The notes under the pieces are model-generated. The model made no database searches. It saw nothing but the letters and a program-made list of their open reading frames with translations, and was not told the DNA's origin. Shown one piece after another: positions 1-7,955 of a stretch of 13,410 nt of DNA; the stretch's first letter is position 1, and each line of letters starts with the position of its first letter. The stretch comes from Candidatus Anaerobutyricum stercoripullorum. GTDB taxonomy: Bacteria > Bacillota > Clostridia > Lachnospirales > Lachnospiraceae. The stretch is from assembly GCA_019114885.1 (NCBI GenBank), contig DXEQ01000151.1, positions 1 through 13,410 of the forward strand, in the 5' to 3' direction. The position numbers and the translations under genes were made by a program.

Positions 1-1128
1 CTTGATCTTCCGGGTTTCTTTGTCATAGATACGGAAGATGGTTTTGTTGCCCGGATTGGTGATTTTCTCCGGGTTCTCGGAGATCTTGATCTTGGCGGTA
101 AACTCTTCCTCACCCGGCTTCTTGATGGCAGCCAGCTTGTATACGCCGCCGAAGGCCGGATTATCCGCGGAGGTGATCAGGTTTGTTCCAACACCCCAGG
201 AAGTGATGGCGGCGCCCTGAGTCCGCAGGCTGTCGATCAGATACTCGTCCAGATCGCTGGAGGCAGAGATGACCGCATCGGTAAAGCCGGCGTCATCCAG
301 CATCTTTCTCGCCTTCTTGGACAGGTACGCCAGGTCGCCGCTGTCCAGACGTATGCCGTAGAATTTGGAATGGATACCCTGTTCGCGCATCTCTTTAAAG
401 ACGCGGATGGCGTTCGGTACGCCGGACTTCAGCGTATCATAGGTGTCCACCAGAAGAATGCAGGCGTTCGGATACATGTCGGCGTAGGTCTTGAAGGCGG
501 TGTATTCATCTGGAAAACTCATGATCCATGCATGGGCGTGAGTACCCTGTACCGGGATGCCGAACAGCTCGCCGGCCAGTACATTTGACGTGCCGGTACA
601 GCCGCCGATGACAGCCGCCCTTGCTCCGAGAGTTCCGGCGTCCGGTCCCTGGGCTCTGCGAAGACCGAATTCCATTACTCCGCCGCCGGCAGCATAATCG
701 ACCCGGGACGCCTTGGTGGCGATAAGACTCTGGTGATTGACGATATTTAAGATCGCCGTCTCCACCAGCTGCGCCTCCATGATCGGGGCGATAACCTTGA
801 TGAGCGGTTCCTTCGGGAAGACAACGGTGCCTTCCGGTATGGCATAAATGTCGCCGCTGAAATGGAAACCTGCGAGATAGGACAGAAAATCCTCGCGAAA
901 GATGTGCAGGCTTCTCAGATAATCAATATCGTCATAAGAAAAACTCAAGTTCTTTACATAGTCAATGACCTGAGCCAGACCGCAGGTGATGGCGTAGGCG
1001 CTGCCGCTTGGATTGGTGCGGTAGAACATATCAAACACAACCGTATCGTTATTGCCGTTCAAAAAATAGCCCTGCATCATGGTCAGCTCATATAAATCAG
1101 TCATCATTGTCAGGTTGCTGGAAAACAT
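1..1128 (-). CDS. pncB: Nicotinate phosphoribosyltransferase, 3' end cut by window
   Basis: This enzyme joins nicotinate and PRPP to give nicotinate mononucleotide, with ATP hydrolysis, in the cytosolic Preiss-Handler NAD salvage route. The visible part is 376 codons read on the minus strand from ATG at 1128-1126. It begins MFSSNLTMMTDLYELTM, a typical start for this family. GTHAHAWIMSF (residues 195-205) holds the conserved histidine region. YGIRLDSGDL (257-266) and SWGVGTNLITS (310-320) are family motifs of the phosphate/PRPP-binding barrel. Firmicute members are usually about 480 residues, so roughly 100 C-terminal residues lie left of the window. The ribosome binding site AGGAGT (1139-1134) overlaps the stop codon of the upstream SH3-like gene, which suggests an operon with coupled translation. 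Identification is from recognised motifs; no search was run. Confidence 0.93.
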   Translation of the reverse strand, partial: MFSSNLTMMTDLYELTMMQGYFLNGNNDTVVFDMFYRTNPSGSAYAITCGLAQVIDYVKNLSFSYDDIDYLRSLHIFREDFLSYLAGFHFSGDIYAIPEGTVVFPKEPLIKVIAPIMEAQLVETAILNIVNHQSLIATKASRVDYAAGGGVMEFGLRRAQGPDAGTLGARAAVIGGCTGTSNVLAGELFGIPVQGTHAHAWIMSFPDEYTAFKTYADMYPNACILLVDTYDTLKSGVPNAIRVFKEMREQGIHSKFYGIRLDSGDLAYLSKKARKMLDDAGFTDAVISASSDLDEYLIDSLRTQGAAITSWGVGTNLITSADNPAFGGVYKLAAIKKPGEEEFTAKIKISENPEKITNPGNKTIFRIYDKETRKIK

Positions 1129-1132
1129 AATC

Positions 1133-1564
1133 TTACTCCTCTGTTCCGACACGAATCGTCGATTCACCCAGACGGGTGATGTATTCGTTGTTTACATATC
1201 CTCTGTAGCTTTCGTATTCGCCGGTCTGCACTTCTACCAGTGCGTAATCTGTATCTTCCACAAACTCGATCAATCTCAGATGTGTCATAGGTGTCAGGCT
1301 GGCAATCTCATCAGAATCACTGCTTGGTCCATCCCTCAGGGTTAGAGACTGATGTACATCGGCCACGTAAATGTCCTCGCTGTTTTGTTCCTCCTCTGTA
1401 GAGGCGTTCTCCGTCTCTTCTGAATCTTCCACGGTGGAAGGAAGACTGATGGAGCTCATTGCCTGCTGGCTTGGGATTGCAAAATAGAGAAACAGAAAAC
1501 CGGAGAAAATAACTCCCGCGATAAACACAACGCAAAGAAAAGAAACAATGAATTTTCTAATCAT
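1133..1564 (-). CDS. Small membrane-anchored SH3-like domain protein
   Basis: This 143-residue protein has a short basic N-terminus (MIRK) and one hydrophobic segment at about residues 5-29, read as a signal anchor. A low-complexity Ser/Glu/Thr linker follows at about 38-65. The C-terminal 75 residues resemble a bacterial SH3 (SH3b) fold, with SLTLRDGPSSDSDEIASL followed by beta-rich sequence ending in RGYVNNEYITRLGE. Such domains often bind cell-wall peptides, so an extracytoplasmic envelope role is plausible, but the true function is unknown. The start has a good ribosome binding site, AAGGAGT on the minus strand (about 1577-1571). The gene precedes pncB with a 4-nt gap, and its TAA (1135-1133) sits inside the pncB ribosome binding site. 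Nothing in the sequence links it to NAD metabolism beyond the operon. Confidence 0.8.
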   Translation of the reverse strand: MIRKFIVSFLCVVFIAGVIFSGFLFLYFAIPSQQAMSSISLPSTVEDSEETENASTEEEQNSEDIYVADVHQSLTLRDGPSSDSDEIASLTPMTHLRLIEFVEDTDYALVEVQTGEYESYRGYVNNEYITRLGESTIRVGTEE

Positions 1565-1616
1565 GTGGACTCCTTTCCGTCATGGTATTTAAGAAGAAAT
1601 CAGTCGGTTTCTTTCT

Positions 1617-1646
1617 ATAATAAAGTGTAGTATTCCCTTATGGCAG
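1617..1646 (-). promoter_or_regulatory. Candidate promoter for the SH3-like gene and pncB
   Basis: On the minus strand CTGCCA (1646-1641) lies 18 bp from TATTAT (1622-1617). The -10 matches consensus in five of six bases and the -35 in four of six. The leader to the start codon at 1564 would be about 45 nt. It is the best minus-strand pair I found in this gap, but the region is AT-rich and chance matches are common. Confidence 0.4.
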
Positions 1647-1721
1647 ATGCTTCTATGCATTTAACACAAGGTTTGTCTGCTATTTTACCATAATATTATG
1701 AAAAACGCCACCGATTTATAA

Positions 1722-1750
1722 TTGACATTTTTGCGCAAGTAGTATATGAT
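1722..1750 (+). promoter_or_regulatory. Sigma-A type promoter of the ileS leader
   Basis: A perfect -35 TTGACA (1722-1727) and a -10 TATGAT (1745-1750) are separated by exactly 17 bp. This is close to the consensus for the housekeeping sigma factor. Transcription would begin near 1757, just before the T-box leader, giving a leader of about 280 nt before the ileS start. Confidence 0.85.
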
Positions 1751-1756
1751 GATACA

Positions 1757-2003
1757 AGTGTCAAAAAAGTAAAAAACAAAGACGGAGACAGTAAGCATTT
1801 CCGAACGCTCCCAGTGAGGCGGGGACAGTGCGAACCCGCTGCCAGTAAGAGATTGCCGAACATCACTCCTGAGTTGCGCCGCTGAAGGGTTTTAGTAAGC
1901 GACGACGGAATCTCACCGTTATAAGAGAGACATATGATAGTATGTAAAGGTGGTATAGTGAAACGCGTGTGCTTTCATCCTGTTACGGATGGAAGCTTTT
2001 TTT
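1757..2003 (+). ncRNA. T-box leader (isoleucine type) upstream of ileS
   Basis: The leader senses the charging state of tRNA and lets transcription continue into ileS when tRNA-Ile is uncharged. The T-box core is read at 1946-1967, starting AAAGGTGGTA and ending ACGCG. Its TGGT (1951-1954) can pair with the tRNA acceptor end. AGG (1948-1950) can pair with CCT (1979-1981), which would break the terminator stem. Stem I is supported by GGAG (1784-1787) facing CTCC (1866-1869), an AGTA motif (1790-1793) opposite GAAC, and an apical GC-rich stem at about 1818-1843. The likely specifier codon is ATC at 1862-1864, which fits isoleucine. The core departs from the usual GGTGGTACCGCG by extra bases between GGTA and CGCG. 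The exact fold was not computed. Confidence 0.88.
1971..2003 (+). terminator. Regulated intrinsic terminator of the T-box leader
   Basis: GCTTTCATCC (1971-1980) pairs with GGATGGAAGC (1987-1996), giving ten pairs including one G-U, around the loop TGTTAC. Seven T residues follow at 1997-2003. The stem overlaps the antiterminator bases of the T-box, as expected for tRNA-controlled attenuation. Confidence 0.88.
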
Positions 2004-2036
2004 ATTTCACGGAAACATCAGTGACAGGAGGAAAAA

Positions 2037-5000
2037 ATGTATAAGAAAGTTTCAACGAATCTGAACTTCGTGGAACGGGAAAAAGAGACTGCGAAGTTCT
2101 GGAAGGACCATGACATTTTCAAGAAAAGTATGGAACAGAGAGAGGGCTGTCCGACCTACACATTTTATGACGGACCGCCAACCGCCAACGGCAAGCCGCA
2201 CATCGGACACGTGCTGACCCGTGTCATCAAGGACATGATCCCGCGGTACCGCACCATGAAGGGATACATGGTGCCGAGAAAGGCCGGCTGGGATACCCAC
2301 GGTCTGCCGGTGGAGCTGGAGGTTGAGAAGCTTCTGGGCCTTGACGGCAAGGAACAGATCGAGGAGTACGGTCTGGACCCGTTCATCAGCAAATGTAAAG
2401 AATCCGTCTGGAAGTACAAAGGAATGTGGGAAGACTTCTCAGGGACCGTCGGCTTCTGGGCGGACATGGATAATCCGTATGTTACCTATCACGACGATTT
2501 TATCGAGTCCGAGTGGTGGGCGTTAAAAAACATCTGGGAGAAGGGCCTTCTGTATAAGGGCTTTAAGATCGTGCCGTACTGCCCTCGCTGCGGAACTCCG
2601 CTGTCCTCCCACGAGGTGGCGCAGGGCTATAAGGCTGTCAAGGAGCGCTCCGCTGTGGTACGTTTCAAGGTGGTGGGCGAGGACGCTTACTTCCTGGCAT
2701 GGACCACCACACCATGGACCCTGCCGTCCAACGTGGCGCTCTGTGTGAACCCGGAGGAGGATTACTGCAAGGTAAAAGCTGCCGACGGCTATACCTACTA
2801 TATGGCAAAAGCCCTTCTTGACAAGGTGCTCGGCAAGCTGGCCGAAGAAGGTGAGAAGGCGTACGAAGTTCTTGACACCATGAAAGGAACGGATCTGGAA
2901 CGCAAGGAATACGAGCCTCTCTTTGCCGCAGCGGGCGTTGCTGCTGATAAGCAGCACAAAAAAGGATTCTATGTGACCTGTGACGACTATGTTACCATGT
3001 CCGATGGTACCGGTATCGTTCATATTGCGCCGGCCTTCGGTGAGGACGACTCCAAGGTGGGCAGAAAATACGATCTGCCGTTCGTACAGTTCGTAAACGG
3101 CAAGGGCGAGATGACGGAAGAGACCGATTACGCCGGTACATTTGTAAAAGACGCGGACCCGATGATCTTAAAAGACCTGGATGCGAAGGGACTGCTCTTT
3201 GATGCGCCGAAGTTCGAGCATGATTATCCGTTCTGCTGGAGATGCGACACACCGCTGATCTACTATGCGAGAGAGTCCTGGTTCATCAAGATGACGGCGG
3301 TGAAGGAAGACATGATCCGCAACAACAACACCATCAACTGGATTCCGGAGTCCATCGGAAAGGGACGTTTTGGAGACTGGCTTAACAACCTGCAGGACTG
3401 GGGCGTATCCAGAAACCGTTACTGGGGAACTCCGTTAAATGTATGGGAGTGCGAAGGCTGCGGCCACATGGAAGCCATCGGAAGCCGGCAGGAGCTGGCG
3501 GAGAGAAGCGGCAATCCGGATGCGGCAAAGGTGGAGCTGCACCGTCCGTATATCGATGAGGTGACATTTACCTGTCCGGACTGCGGTAAGACCATGCGCC
3601 GGGTACCGGAAGTGATCGACTGCTGGTTTGACTCCGGAGCGATGCCGTTCGCGCAGCATCACTATCCGTTCGAGAATAAAGAAGTATTTGAGCAGCAGTT
3701 CCCGGCACAGTTCATCTCCGAGGCGGTGGACCAGACCCGTGGATGGTTCTACTCCCTGCTGGCGGAGTCCACCCTGCTGTTTAACAAGGCGCCGTATGAG
3801 AACGTCATTGTTCTCGGTCACGTGCAGGATGAGAACGGTCAGAAGATGAGCAAGAGCAAGGGCAATGCGGTGGATCCTTTTGACGCGCTGGAGCGTCACG
3901 GCGCCGATGCCATCCGCTGGTACTTCTATTCCAACAGCGCGCCGTGGCTGCCGAACCGGTTCCACGACGGCGCGGTGACAGAGGGACAGCGCAAGTTTAT
4001 GGGAACCCTCTGGAACACCTACGCATTCTTTGTACTGTACGCGGATATCGACGCCTTTGACCCGACAAAATACACGCTGGATTATGAGAAGCTGTCCGTC
4101 ATGGACAAATGGCTCTTATCTCGTCTGTACTCCAGTGTGAAGGCAGTGGATGAGAACCTGAACAACTACAAGATTCCGGAGACGGCGAAGGTGCTGCAGA
4201 GCTTCGTGGACGACATGAGTAACTGGTATGTGCGCCGTTCCAGAAATCGTTTCTGGGCCAAGGGCATGGAGCAGGATAAGATCAACGCCTACATGACGCT
4301 GTATACCGCTCTTGTGACCATCGCCCAGGCAGCGGCTCCGATGATTCCGTTCATGACGGAAGATATCTACCAGAATCTGGTGAGAACAGTGGACAAAAAC
4401 GCGCCGGAGAGCATTCATCTGTGCGACTTCCCGGAAGTGAAGGAAGAGATGATCGATGAGCAGCTGGAAAAAGACATGGCAGAGGTTCTTGACATCGTCG
4501 TTCTGGGCCGTGCCGCGAGAAATACTTCCGGCATCAAGAACCGCCAGCCGATCGGACAGATGTTTGTCAAAGCCGACAGCGAGCTGAACATTTTCTATAA
4601 ACAGATCATCGAAGAAGAACTCAATGTGAAGAACGTGGAGTTCATGGACGATGTTTCCGAGTTCGCCGGTTACACCTTCAAGCCGCAGCTGCGGATCCTC
4701 GGTCCGAAGTACGGCAAGCAGCTGGGTCAGATCAGCAAAGCGCTGGCTTCCATCAATGGAAACGCGGCGAAAAAGCAGCTGGATACGGAAGGCGTCTTGA
4801 CAATTGCTTTGAATGAGGATAAGATTGACCTGACTCCGGAGGAGCTTTTAATCACGACAACACAGAAGGAAGGTTTTGTATCGCAGGAAGACAGAGGGGT
4901 TACAGTTGTGCTCGATACGAACCTGACACCGGAGCTGATTGAGGAAGGTTTTGTGCGAGAGATCATCAGCAAGATTCAGACCATGCGGAAGGAAGCCGGA

Positions 5001-5192
5001 TTTGAGGTGACTGACCACATCACGGTCTGCGCCGGGGGCAATGATAAGATCAGAGAGATCATGGCCGGCAATGCAGAGGTGATCAGACGGGATGTATTGG
5101 CAGACGAGATGGTATTCGACGAAGAGCGGGGCTATTCCAAAGAGTGGAATATCAACGGAGAACATGTGAAGCTCAGCGTCGAAAAAAGATGA
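2037..5192 (+). CDS. ileS: Isoleucyl-tRNA synthetase, long IleRS2-like type
   Basis: This class I synthetase charges tRNA-Ile with isoleucine in the cytosol and edits mischarged valine. It has 1051 residues. The HIGH motif is at residues 55-58 within PPTANGKPHIGH. The connective editing domain shows AWTTTPWTLPSN. KMSKS is at 603-607. CxxC pairs occur at 182/185, 400/403, 472/475 and 513/516, the last two probably forming a zinc ribbon. The RYWGTPLNVW and WFDSGAMPFAQHHYP blocks fit IleRS. The length, the HGLPVELEVEK block, and a C-terminus ending near EWNINGEHVKLSV without a terminal zinc finger resemble the eukaryote-like IleRS2 class (about 1030-1050 aa) rather than the shorter housekeeping IleRS1 (about 920 aa). 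The start ATG has AGGAGG at 2026-2031. Expression is controlled by the upstream T-box. Confidence 0.97.
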   Translation: MYKKVSTNLNFVEREKETAKFWKDHDIFKKSMEQREGCPTYTFYDGPPTANGKPHIGHVLTRVIKDMIPRYRTMKGYMVPRKAGWDTHGLPVELEVEKLLGLDGKEQIEEYGLDPFISKCKESVWKYKGMWEDFSGTVGFWADMDNPYVTYHDDFIESEWWALKNIWEKGLLYKGFKIVPYCPRCGTPLSSHEVAQGYKAVKERSAVVRFKVVGEDAYFLAWTTTPWTLPSNVALCVNPEEDYCKVKAADGYTYYMAKALLDKVLGKLAEEGEKAYEVLDTMKGTDLERKEYEPLFAAAGVAADKQHKKGFYVTCDDYVTMSDGTGIVHIAPAFGEDDSKVGRKYDLPFVQFVNGKGEMTEETDYAGTFVKDADPMILKDLDAKGLLFDAPKFEHDYPFCWRCDTPLIYYARESWFIKMTAVKEDMIRNNNTINWIPESIGKGRFGDWLNNLQDWGVSRNRYWGTPLNVWECEGCGHMEAIGSRQELAERSGNPDAAKVELHRPYIDEVTFTCPDCGKTMRRVPEVIDCWFDSGAMPFAQHHYPFENKEVFEQQFPAQFISEAVDQTRGWFYSLLAESTLLFNKAPYENVIVLGHVQDENGQKMSKSKGNAVDPFDALERHGADAIRWYFYSNSAPWLPNRFHDGAVTEGQRKFMGTLWNTYAFFVLYADIDAFDPTKYTLDYEKLSVMDKWLLSRLYSSVKAVDENLNNYKIPETAKVLQSFVDDMSNWYVRRSRNRFWAKGMEQDKINAYMTLYTALVTIAQAAAPMIPFMTEDIYQNLVRTVDKNAPESIHLCDFPEVKEEMIDEQLEKDMAEVLDIVVLGRAARNTSGIKNRQPIGQMFVKADSELNIFYKQIIEEELNVKNVEFMDDVSEFAGYTFKPQLRILGPKYGKQLGQISKALASINGNAAKKQLDTEGVLTIALNEDKIDLTPEELLITTTQKEGFVSQEDRGVTVVLDTNLTPELIEEGFVREIISKIQTMRKEAGFEVTDHITVCAGGNDKIREIMAGNAEVIRRDVLADEMVFDEERGYSKEWNINGEHVKLSVEKR
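4797..4825 (+). promoter_or_regulatory. Possible internal promoter for glgP inside ileS
   Basis: TTGACA (4797-4802) is a perfect -35, and 17 bp later TAAGAT (4820-4825) matches the -10 consensus in four of six bases. It lies within the ileS coding region, about 385 bp before the glgP start. It could give glgP expression independent of the T-box. The weak -10 and the coding context make a chance match quite possible. Confidence 0.3.
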
Positions 5193-5209
5193 TTTAGGAG
5201 GATTCCCCA

Positions 5210-7645
5210 TTGATTAAGAAAACGACCTTTAACAAGAAGAAATTCAAACAAGAAGTAGAATCCAACACCCGTATGTTGTTCCGCCGTACCCTGGACGAGG
5301 CGACGCCACAGCAGATCTATCAGGCGGTGGCTTACTCCATCAAGGACGACATCATTGACAACTGGATCGAGACCCATAAGAAGTACGCAAAAGAAGACAA
5401 GAAGACCGTGTATTATATGTCCATGGAATTCCTCATGGGAAGAGCGCTGGGCAATAACATGATCAACCTGCTCTGCTATGACGATGTGCGCGAAGCGCTG
5501 GAAGAGATGGGAATGGATCTGAACCTGATCGAGGATCAGGAACCGGACGCTGCTCTGGGCAACGGCGGCCTTGGCCGTCTGGCAGCATGTTTCCTTGATT
5601 CTCTGGCAACGCTGGGTTACCCGGCATATGGCTGCGGTATCCGTTACCACTACGGTATGTTCAAGCAGAAGATCGAGAACGGTTTCCAGATCGAGACGCC
5701 GGATGACTGGCTGAAGGACGGCAACCCGTTTGAGATCAAGAGAGACGAGTACGCCATGGAAGTAAAATTCGGCGGCTACGTGGATGTGGAGAACCACAAC
5801 GGACATGCGAAGTTTGTCCAGAAGGGTTATCAGAGCGTCCGCGCCGTACCGTACGATATGCCGGTTGTAGGCTATGGCAACCGCATTGTCAACACACTCC
5901 GTATCTGGGACGCTGAGGCCATCAACAACTTCAACCTGGATTCCTTTGACAAGGGCGAGTACCAGAAAGCGGTTGAGCAGGAGAACCTGGCAAGAACCAT
6001 CTGCGAAGTACTCTATCCGAACGATAACCATATGGCCGGCAAGGAACTGCGTCTGAAACAGCAGTATTTCTTCATCTCCGCATCCGTGCAGAGGGCTGTA
6101 CAGAAATACAAAGAGACCCACGACGATATCCGCAAGCTGCATGAGAAGGTATGCTTCCAGCTGAACGATACCCATCCGACTGTGGCTGTTGCCGAGCTGA
6201 TGCGTATTCTGGTGGACGAGGAAGGTCTGACCTGGGAGGAAGCCTGGGATGTGACCACAAAGACCTGCGCGTACACCAATCATACGATCATGGCGGAGGC
6301 GCTTGAGAAATGGCCGATCGAGCTGTTCTCCAGACTGCTCCCTCGTGTATATCAGATCGTGGAGGAGATCAACCGTCGTTTTGTCATGGAGATCCAGGCA
6401 AAATATCCGGGCGATCAGGAGAAGGTCCGCAAGATGGCCATCCTCTATGACGGACAGGTGCGCATGGCTCACCTTGCCATCGCCGGAAGCTTTTCTGTCA
6501 ACGGTGTGGCAAGACTGCACACAGAGATTCTTAAAAAACGTGAGCTGAGAGATTTCTACGAGATGATGCCGGAGAAGTTCAACAACAAGACCAACGGTAT
6601 CACCCAGAGAAGATTTCTTCTGCACGGCAATCCGCTGCTGGCTTCCTGGGTAACTGACAAGATCGGTGACGACTGGATCACAGATCTGTCCCATATCAGC
6701 AAGCTGGGCGTTTATGTGGACGACGAGAAGTGCCAGCAGGAGTTTATGAACATCAAGTACCAGAACAAGGTTCGTCTGGCAAAATATATCAAAGAGCACA
6801 ATGGCATCGATGTGGACCCTCGTTCCATCTTCGACTGTCAGGTAAAGAGACTGCATGAGTACAAGCGGCAGCTGATGAACATCATGCATGTGATGCACCT
6901 TTACAACCTGCTCAAAGAGCATCCGGAGATGGATATCGTACCTCGTACCTTTGTCTTCGGCGCCAAGGCAGCGGCAGGTTACGATACCGCCAAGCTGACC
7001 ATCAAGCTGATCAACGCTGTGGCTGACCGTGTCAACAACGATCCGGCCATCAACGGCAGAGTGAAGGTTGTATTTATTGAGGATTACCGTGTATCCAACG
7101 CAGAGCTGATCTTTGCGGCAGCCGACGTCAGCGAGCAGATTTCCACCGCTTCCAAGGAAGCGTCTGGAACCGGTAACATGAAGTTCATGTTAAACGGCGC
7201 GGTGACCATCGGAACCATGGACGGAGCCAATGTGGAGATTGTGGAAGAGGTTGGCGAGGATAACGCCTTCATCTTCGGTATGTCCGCCGAACAGGTTATG
7301 GAATACGAGAAGAACAAGAATTATCATCCGGCCGATCTCTACAACAGCCATGATGATATCCGCCGCGTGATGACACAGATGATCAACGGTTACTACTGTC
7401 CGGAGAATCCGGATCTGTTCCGTCCGCTTTACGATACGCTGATGCAGAAGGATATGTACTTTATCCTGGCTGACTTTGAATCCTACAAAGAAGCGCAGAA
7501 GAAAGTGGAAGCCGCTTACCGCGATGAGAAGCGCTGGGCGCGCATGGCCATGATGCAGACCGCGCACTGCGGCAAGTTCTCCTCCGACAGAACCATCGAG
7601 GAGTACGTAAGAGATATCTGGCATCTGGAAAAGGTGACACTGTAA
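5210..7645 (+). CDS. glgP: Glycogen/alpha-glucan phosphorylase
   Basis: This enzyme removes glucose-1-phosphate from the non-reducing ends of glycogen or maltodextrins using phosphate and pyridoxal phosphate (family GT35). At 811 residues it matches the usual bacterial length. The PLP block EASGTGNMKFMLNG carries the cofactor lysine at residue 658. Other hallmarks are LGNGGLGRLAACFLDS, CGIRYHYGMFKQ, FQLNDTHPTVAVAELMRIL and CQVKRLHEYKRQLMNIM. The bacterial form lacks the N-terminal phosphorylation segment of animal enzymes. Translation begins at TTG (5210-5212), supported by AGGAGG at 5196-5201 with an 8-nt spacer; no ATG lies closer in frame. The gene starts 17 bp after the ileS stop with no terminator between them, so the T-box should also affect it. 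GlgP and MalP cannot be told apart from sequence alone. Confidence 0.96.
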   Translation: MIKKTTFNKKKFKQEVESNTRMLFRRTLDEATPQQIYQAVAYSIKDDIIDNWIETHKKYAKEDKKTVYYMSMEFLMGRALGNNMINLLCYDDVREALEEMGMDLNLIEDQEPDAALGNGGLGRLAACFLDSLATLGYPAYGCGIRYHYGMFKQKIENGFQIETPDDWLKDGNPFEIKRDEYAMEVKFGGYVDVENHNGHAKFVQKGYQSVRAVPYDMPVVGYGNRIVNTLRIWDAEAINNFNLDSFDKGEYQKAVEQENLARTICEVLYPNDNHMAGKELRLKQQYFFISASVQRAVQKYKETHDDIRKLHEKVCFQLNDTHPTVAVAELMRILVDEEGLTWEEAWDVTTKTCAYTNHTIMAEALEKWPIELFSRLLPRVYQIVEEINRRFVMEIQAKYPGDQEKVRKMAILYDGQVRMAHLAIAGSFSVNGVARLHTEILKKRELRDFYEMMPEKFNNKTNGITQRRFLLHGNPLLASWVTDKIGDDWITDLSHISKLGVYVDDEKCQQEFMNIKYQNKVRLAKYIKEHNGIDVDPRSIFDCQVKRLHEYKRQLMNIMHVMHLYNLLKEHPEMDIVPRTFVFGAKAAAGYDTAKLTIKLINAVADRVNNDPAINGRVKVVFIEDYRVSNAELIFAAADVSEQISTASKEASGTGNMKFMLNGAVTIGTMDGANVEIVEEVGEDNAFIFGMSAEQVMEYEKNKNYHPADLYNSHDDIRRVMTQMINGYYCPENPDLFRPLYDTLMQKDMYFILADFESYKEAQKKVEAAYRDEKRWARMAMMQTAHCGKFSSDRTIEEYVRDIWHLEKVTL

Positions 7646-7680
7646 TCGGTTCACATTTTATAAATTCATAACACAAATGG

Positions 7681-7753
7681 GAGACTGACGCAGGCGGTCG
7701 GTCCCGGCAAAACCCTTGCCGGGAGGCCGCGGCGGCGGTCTCTTTTCTTTTTT
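7681..7753 (+). terminator. Long layered terminator after glgP
   Basis: The hairpin has three nested tiers. GAGAC (7681-7685) pairs with GTCTC (7738-7742). GCGGTC (7694-7699) pairs with GGCCGC (7725-7730). TCCCGGCAA (7702-7710) pairs with TTGCCGGGA (7716-7724) around the 5-nt loop AACCC. The tract TTTTCTTTTTT follows at 7743-7753. It ends the ileS-glgP unit and insulates the next locus. Confidence 0.85.
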
Positions 7754-7888
7754 GTCCACCCCTGTCTGCGATTGGGAAGAATATTATAAACATATGTATT
7801 AGTTGAATAAAATATAACGTTTTTACGGGCTAAAAGTTGTGTAACATTTTGGGGATATAAAAAACTTTGTAAAATCTCCGATAAAAAT
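7754..7888. other. AT-rich gap before the accessory locus
   Basis: With the adjoining terminator and promoter, this belongs to a 310-bp stretch without a gene (7646-7955). No coding frame with a ribosome binding site is visible. I looked for a cobalamin riboswitch (B12-box GCCACTG-like sequence) because the next gene binds B12, and saw none. Confidence 0.5.
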
Positions 7889-7917
7889 TTGCTTTTTCAT
7901 GCAAAAAAGTATAGAAT
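7889..7917 (+). promoter_or_regulatory. Promoter of the corrinoid-protein/PocR-kinase unit
   Basis: TTGCTT (7889-7894) and TAGAAT (7912-7917) are separated by 17 bp; the -35 matches consensus in four of six bases and the -10 in five of six. Transcription would start near 7924, leaving a leader of about 30 nt before the ATG at 7956. The region is AT-rich, so confidence is moderate. Confidence 0.55.
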
Positions 7918-7955
7918 AAAACAAATGAGTCTTTTTTTGTGCCTGGAGGAGAAAA

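Noticed and set aside
370..1095. Plus-strand open frames across pncB
   Set aside because: They lie opposite a well-supported pncB frame and show no domain or start signal.
2523..3023. Minus-strand open frame inside ileS
   Set aside because: Shadow of strong codon bias in ileS; no ribosome binding site or domain.
5132..6922. Long open frame (596 codons) on the minus strand across glgP
   Set aside because: It is antisense to a clear glycogen phosphorylase, has a His/Leu/Val-rich composition typical of reversed codons, and shows no recognisable domain or ribosome binding site.
7770..7835. Short words GATTGG, GAATATT and GGCTAAAA shared with 12232-12271, considered as common regulator sites
   Set aside because: The words occur in the same order but with different spacing and different distance to the -10, in AT-rich DNA, so chance is the simpler reading.
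7754..7955. Cobalamin riboswitch ahead of the corrinoid gene
   Set aside because: No B12-box-like sequence or extended paired structure is visible, and the predicted leader after the promoter is only about 30 nt.
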